Positions 60,047 through 64,000 of a stretch of DNA of 64,000 bases are shown piece after piece. The notes under the pieces were generated by a model. That model saw only the letters and a list, made by a program, of their open reading frames with translations. It was not told where the DNA came from and did not search any database. Numbering within the stretch: position 1 is the first letter of the stretch; every line of letters starts with the position of its first letter. This stretch comes from Timema cristinae. Its lineage: Eukaryota; Arthropoda; Insecta; Phasmatodea; Timematidae. The position numbers were made by a program, and so were the translations under genes. The stretch is from assembly GCA_039000515.1 (NCBI GenBank), contig JBCFYV010011172.1, positions 77,018,577-77,082,576 of the forward strand. Direction: 5' to 3'.

Positions 60047-60545
60047 GCATCTCAACTTTATTAATAATTATATTAATTTTTGTTTGTCTGTTACATGATA
60101 TGGTGATTGGCACGTGGCCATTGTATTCCTTGGGTTGTTGTTTTAATAAAAACAAGCAGACACATTTTAATGTATATACTTATTATAATTAACAATACTT
60201 CAACTCTATGTACTGTACATAGTCATGAGATTATTGGCGTTAAAATGATTCGCTACCCGACACGTCCGCACCCTTGCCGCCCTTTTTCTTGAGAGTCCTC
60301 GAGTCGTACCCCCGTGCTCAACCAATCCCACAGCCTTTTCTATCTAGCATTTCACAAACACATTCTTACCCTCTCTTCAACCGTGACTAATGGACATCCT
60401 TCCCCACACCAACTTTCCACCAGTCACCTCTGCTATACAATCCTAACAATATTCATTCACCCTTACAACAGCACACAATAAACCTATACCTATTCGGAAA
60501 CATATTGATATACAACTCAAAATACATCCAATGTTGGCTACATCA
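60047..60545 (-). repeat. 5' LTR of the old Gypsy element
   Basis: The upper end (60545, TGATGTAGCC on the minus strand) is fixed by comparison with the 3' copy. The lower end is inferred: minus strand ...GATGCAACA followed by AGTGGTTCCGTGAACAGG, which would place a CA end and a possible tRNA primer site near 60047. A TATA-like segment lies around 60180. Confidence 0.5.
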
Positions 60546-61791
60546 TAGTAAGGTCGTGAGGAAAGTGAGAAAAGTGAGCCCACACGACCTTGTTAAAATT
60601 ATTTAGGTGAGACAGACAAGGTCGTGTGGGCGCACTTTTTCCACATATTAGTGTGATGATTCATGCGAGGGCGCAGTTTTACCTTTTTTTCTGGGAAGGT
60701 GCAGTTTTCCCGGGAGAAATTTTCCCGACACCACGTGTATAATACTTTTTGCTATATATATACCCTAAACTTATTTCTGTTAGTTAATATGAGGTATAGG
60801 AATGATACTGGAAGCTTTTTAGAGCCATATTAAAAGCGGGAGGATTTAAAACCTTTATGTATATTGACATTCATTATCTTCATAGAGAGCGTCTTAAAAA
60901 TAGTTTATCACGAGATGATAACTCTTTGACAGATTTTCTTCAATGTAGCATCACTGACTCGTTTCAGATGCAAACGTAGCAATATGGTTTCGTACTTAAA
61001 GTTGACAGTATTTTCTCACTCGTCTACTAGTCGTACAAAGATAGACTTTACGGGCCAGTTTCATAGTCAAATTTAGTACGCCTCAAGTGTGGCGCTACAC
61101 TAAGTACATGACGACACCTACCTAAACCAGAATGGAATGGGCCAGTTTCCTATGTGAGAACGGCCCATTCCATTCTGGTTTAGGTAGGTGTCGTCATGTA
61201 CTTAGTGTAGCGCCACACTTGAGGCGTACTAAATTTGACTATGAAACTGGCCCGTAAAGTCTATCTTTGTACGACTAGTAGACGAGTGAGAAAATACTGT
61301 CAACTTTAAGTACGAAACCATATTGCTACGTTTGCATCTGAAACGAGTCAGTGATGCTACATTGAAGAAAATCTGTCAAAGAGTTATCATCTCGTGATAA
61401 ACTATTTTTAAGACGCTCTCTATGAAGATAATGAATGTCAATATACATAAAGGTTTTAGATCCTCCCGCTTTTAATATGGCTCTAAAAAGCTTCCAGTAT
61501 CATTCCTATACCTCATATTAACTAACAGAAATAAGTTTAGGGTATATATATAGCAAAAAGTATTATACACGTGGTGTCGGAAAAATTTCTCCCGGGAAAA
61601 CTGCACCTTCCCAGAAAAAAAGGTAAAACTGCGCCCTCGCATGAATCATCACACTAATATGTGGAAAAAGTGCGCCCACACGACCTTGTCTGTCTCACCT
61701 AAATAATTTTAACAAGGTCGTGTGGGCTCACTTTTCTCACTTTCCTCACGACCTTACTATGATGTAGCCAACATTGGATGTATTTTGAGTT
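60514..61791. repeat. Near-perfect 630-bp-arm palindrome with 18-bp spacer
   Basis: 60514-61143 and 61162-61791 are reverse complements. The centre stays at the same coordinate from the outermost to the innermost pair, so there is no net indel; I noticed two substitutions. The outer 32 bp of both arms equal the start of the old LTR. Each arm also contains a smaller hairpin (GCCCACACGACCTTGT and its complement about 27 bp apart). No reading frame of note. Confidence 0.95.
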
Positions 61792-62280
61792 ACGACTAAT
61801 TTCGTTTCCGGAAAGTAATTGATGTCATTCATATTCCATTATCTTATGGCCTGTTGTCATGCTGAGATAGCGCAGAGTATGACTTGGTTCTCTGTTGACT
61901 TAAGATCCGCAGGGATAACGATCACATGTAGAATATTTACAATATTAATCGAGATGTGTATCTTTCCACTGGAGAGTTTGACATTACCGAATCTTAGCAG
62001 AGATCCTTAAATAATTGGTTGGATAAAGTATATATTTTTATAGGTAATTTGGCTTTTTAAAGTGGTATAAACAACGATGATGGAGAGCTGTGTATCTGCA
62101 TCCCCCTCACGGCGCAGTTTTCGGGTAACGTTTCAAGTTCATAGGAGAAATGGTACATATTATATACTCTTTACCTCAACAATAGAATTTCTAATTACGT
62201 TCATCAATGTTCAGTATAAAATTGAACGTAGTAATAACTTATGCTATTTTATTACTTATAAATTATTTTACAATAATTTA

Positions 62281-62588
62281 ATCGTTGGTCTTAGGGTAAA
62301 GTGCTTGCCTCAAGACCCAATGTTCGTGGGTTCAAATCCAGCTGTGGTCGACAACTTTTTCTTGAGTGATATACAAGTCTGTAGCACAACCTCCTTCGGT
62401 GGGGAATTAAAGCCGTCAGTCTTATGTCGTTTGTGGCATGTACAAGAACCCTGATAAGTATGTGAAAATACCATTCCCTGCAAAATAGGTAGGACCTTTC
62501 GCTCTCACTCATAGAAATTCTCATATGTAAATATAATCGGTCCCTTAAGAAAGTGTACGTTAACTACCTCATAAATAAATAAATAATA
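62281..62588 (+). mobile_element. tRNA-derived SINE, family 3
   Basis: Head CGTTGGTCTTAGGGTAAAG with GCTTGCCTC (A-box region), then GTGGGTTCAAATCCAGC (B-box), a body with CTCCTTCGGTGGGGAATTAA, and a tail of ATAAA units at 62569-62588. Structure is that of a tRNA-headed SINE unrelated in its body to families 1 and 2. Confidence 0.65.
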
Positions 62589-63936
62589 GGCCCCTGCATA
62601 ATATAACTGCCCTTTTAAAGCATGTGTTTCTGATGTCTGGTTTAAACTTAATTTACAAACTAAGTCACAATAAGACCATCACTTTAGTTTAAATCTCACC
62701 ATAGATTGCCGTCAACTGACGAGAAATGCTCGCAGTTTGGTAAATACCGAAAATTCGCCATAACTCATAGCTCACTCATCTACACCACGGAGTATTTGCA
62801 GAATGATAAACATTCGTTACACAGGATTTGCCAAACGCTGCCTGTTTAGATCCACCTTAACGCGGTCACATTTCGTGATCGTCATTGTATAGTACATTTC
62901 TTAACAGTTTATTTATCAACATAATATGTTTTGTCACATCATACTTGTAGATTGTTTTTGAGGACTTACAATAAATAAAATAGTAAGCCTTAAAATACCT
63001 AGCCAAACATAAAGTACTCTCATTAATTTTAATGCTTTCAGACTAGGCTACCTTTCAAGTGATAAACTTTGTTTTCAGTAAAGTAAAAACCTTCTTACCG
63101 GACTCTCCATCACTTCTTTAAATCTATTGATAGTTTGATTTCTTGCATAATGTATTTGGACATTAATGAGACTTTTAATTTATCTCGACACCTCGGAGAA
63201 AAAGTATTGTGATCGTCAAAAAATTCAAACTCGAGAGTTATGGTTTGGAATAAAAAAAACTGCAATAGAAATAAATCTCTCCCCATCGTGTTCAAAAAAA
63301 TGTGAAAAGTAACATATCCAAATTTCACACCAATTAGTGCTAGTGAAACCGCCGCCATCTTGAAAAAATAGCGGTGAAAATAGGTTTTAAAGATTTAGCT
63401 CGTAAATGGCTGCACAAATGTGAATCTTTCATGAAGACAAACCGAAAGATAATATAATGTTAAGAAAATTCAATATCCATGGGGTTTTTAATGTAAAGGG
63501 AACAACTACAAAGATATCAACGATTATATTGACACCACGTAACTGCTCTATGGAGATTTTTTGCACATAGTCCAGGAAAGATAAGTAAAAATAGCCCAAA
63601 CCCAACAATAAAACTGGAATACAAATAAATTAGCAGCGTAATAGATCCAAAGTTCACACCAATTAGTGCTAGGGAAACCACCCCTATCTTGAAAAAATTG
63701 TGGCAAAAATAGGTTCTCTAGATTTATCTTGTAATTCTATTGGAAATGAAATATTCCCTGTATGTAACGAATTTAAAAAAATATTTTAAGCTTATTCTAA
63801 ATGGAAATTAAATGGAAATTGTTGTTAAAACATTTTAGGATTGGAACAACAACATTAAATTACAAAAAATTGGTATTTTGAGAAAAAGCATAAATTGAAC
63901 AAAAAGACAATAAGGATTGATTACAATTTGTTAACC

Positions 63937-64000
63937 CACCTCGGTGGCGTAGTTGGCTAACGCGCTAGTCGTGTTGAGCTCGACTGCTGAGGACGGGGAG
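63937..64000 (+). mobile_element. tRNA-derived SINE, family 1, cut by the window edge
   Basis: CACCTCGGTGGCGTAGTTGG then CTAACGCG: the best preserved A-box head of family 1 in the window; the rest lies outside. Confidence 0.65.

Larger units (their letters stand above)
61792..64000. other. Intergenic AT-rich DNA right of the palindrome
   Basis: No gene recognised. Holds one SINE of a third family (62281-62588), a direct repeat pair of about 83 bp (63316-63398 and 63643-63727, sharing TTCACACCAATTAGTGCTAG-like wording) and the start of a SINE family 1 copy at the right edge. Confidence 0.5.

Overview
The window is AT-rich animal nuclear DNA, most likely from an arthropod and probably an insect. 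The evidence is one multi-exon cellular gene with GT-AG introns, several SINE families with tRNA-like heads, many short inverted-terminal-repeat elements, and nested Gypsy retrotransposons. I see nothing bacterial and no rRNA, tRNA or CRISPR locus. The species cannot be named from the sequence.

Region 1 (about 1-30342, minus strand) is the 5' part of a giant centrosomal coiled-coil scaffold gene of the AKAP9/pericentrin family (insect Plp). I could assemble twelve coding exons by hand: 30342-30295 (start codon), 24700-24545, 21896-21804 (damaged), 20319-20174, 19613-19383, 18720-18583, 18477-18332, 18242-13013 (5.2 kb), 6754-6569, 6118-6005, 3995-3828 and 3471-3271. Reading phase agrees at every junction except around the third exon. 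The C-terminal part lies beyond position 1. The 5.2 kb exon contains four apparent one-base frame breaks, three of them at A4 runs, whose net effect is zero. The introns hold SINEs, hAT-like, Tc1/mariner-like and PIF/Harbinger-like short elements, and a decayed DIRS-like reverse transcriptase fragment.

Region 2 (30343-39858) has no convincing gene. It holds a SINE, microsatellites, a 5-unit array of about 128 bp, a 112-bp tandem duplication, a GC-shifted block of unknown origin, and an array of about 120 bp that runs into the truncated LTR of the next region.

Region 3 (39859-60545) is a three-level nest of LTR retrotransposons. The outermost is an old minus-strand Gypsy element: 5' LTR near 60.05-60.55 kb, then a leader filled by about 43 copies of a 71-bp tandem repeat, decayed gag and protease (56.6-54.0 kb), reverse transcriptase, RNase H and integrase (43.3-40.6 kb), and an 89-bp remnant of the 3' LTR. 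It is split by a plus-strand, LTR-bounded insertion (43280-53667, target duplication CTAT). That insertion carries inverted arms around a TC/TA-rich centre, and a young, almost intact plus-strand Gypsy element (44669-52789) sits in the TA repeat. The young element has 1493-bp LTRs in which I saw a single difference, a gag with two homopolymer frame breaks, a canonical G GGA AAC -1 frameshift heptamer at the gag stop, and an uninterrupted pol of about 1040 codons.

Region 4 (60514-64000) opens with a near-perfect palindrome: two 630-bp arms around an 18-bp spacer. The outer end of each arm carries the first 32 bp of the old LTR, so the structure arose by inverted duplication after that LTR had inserted, or is a fold-back assembly artefact. 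Intergenic AT-rich DNA with two SINEs follows.
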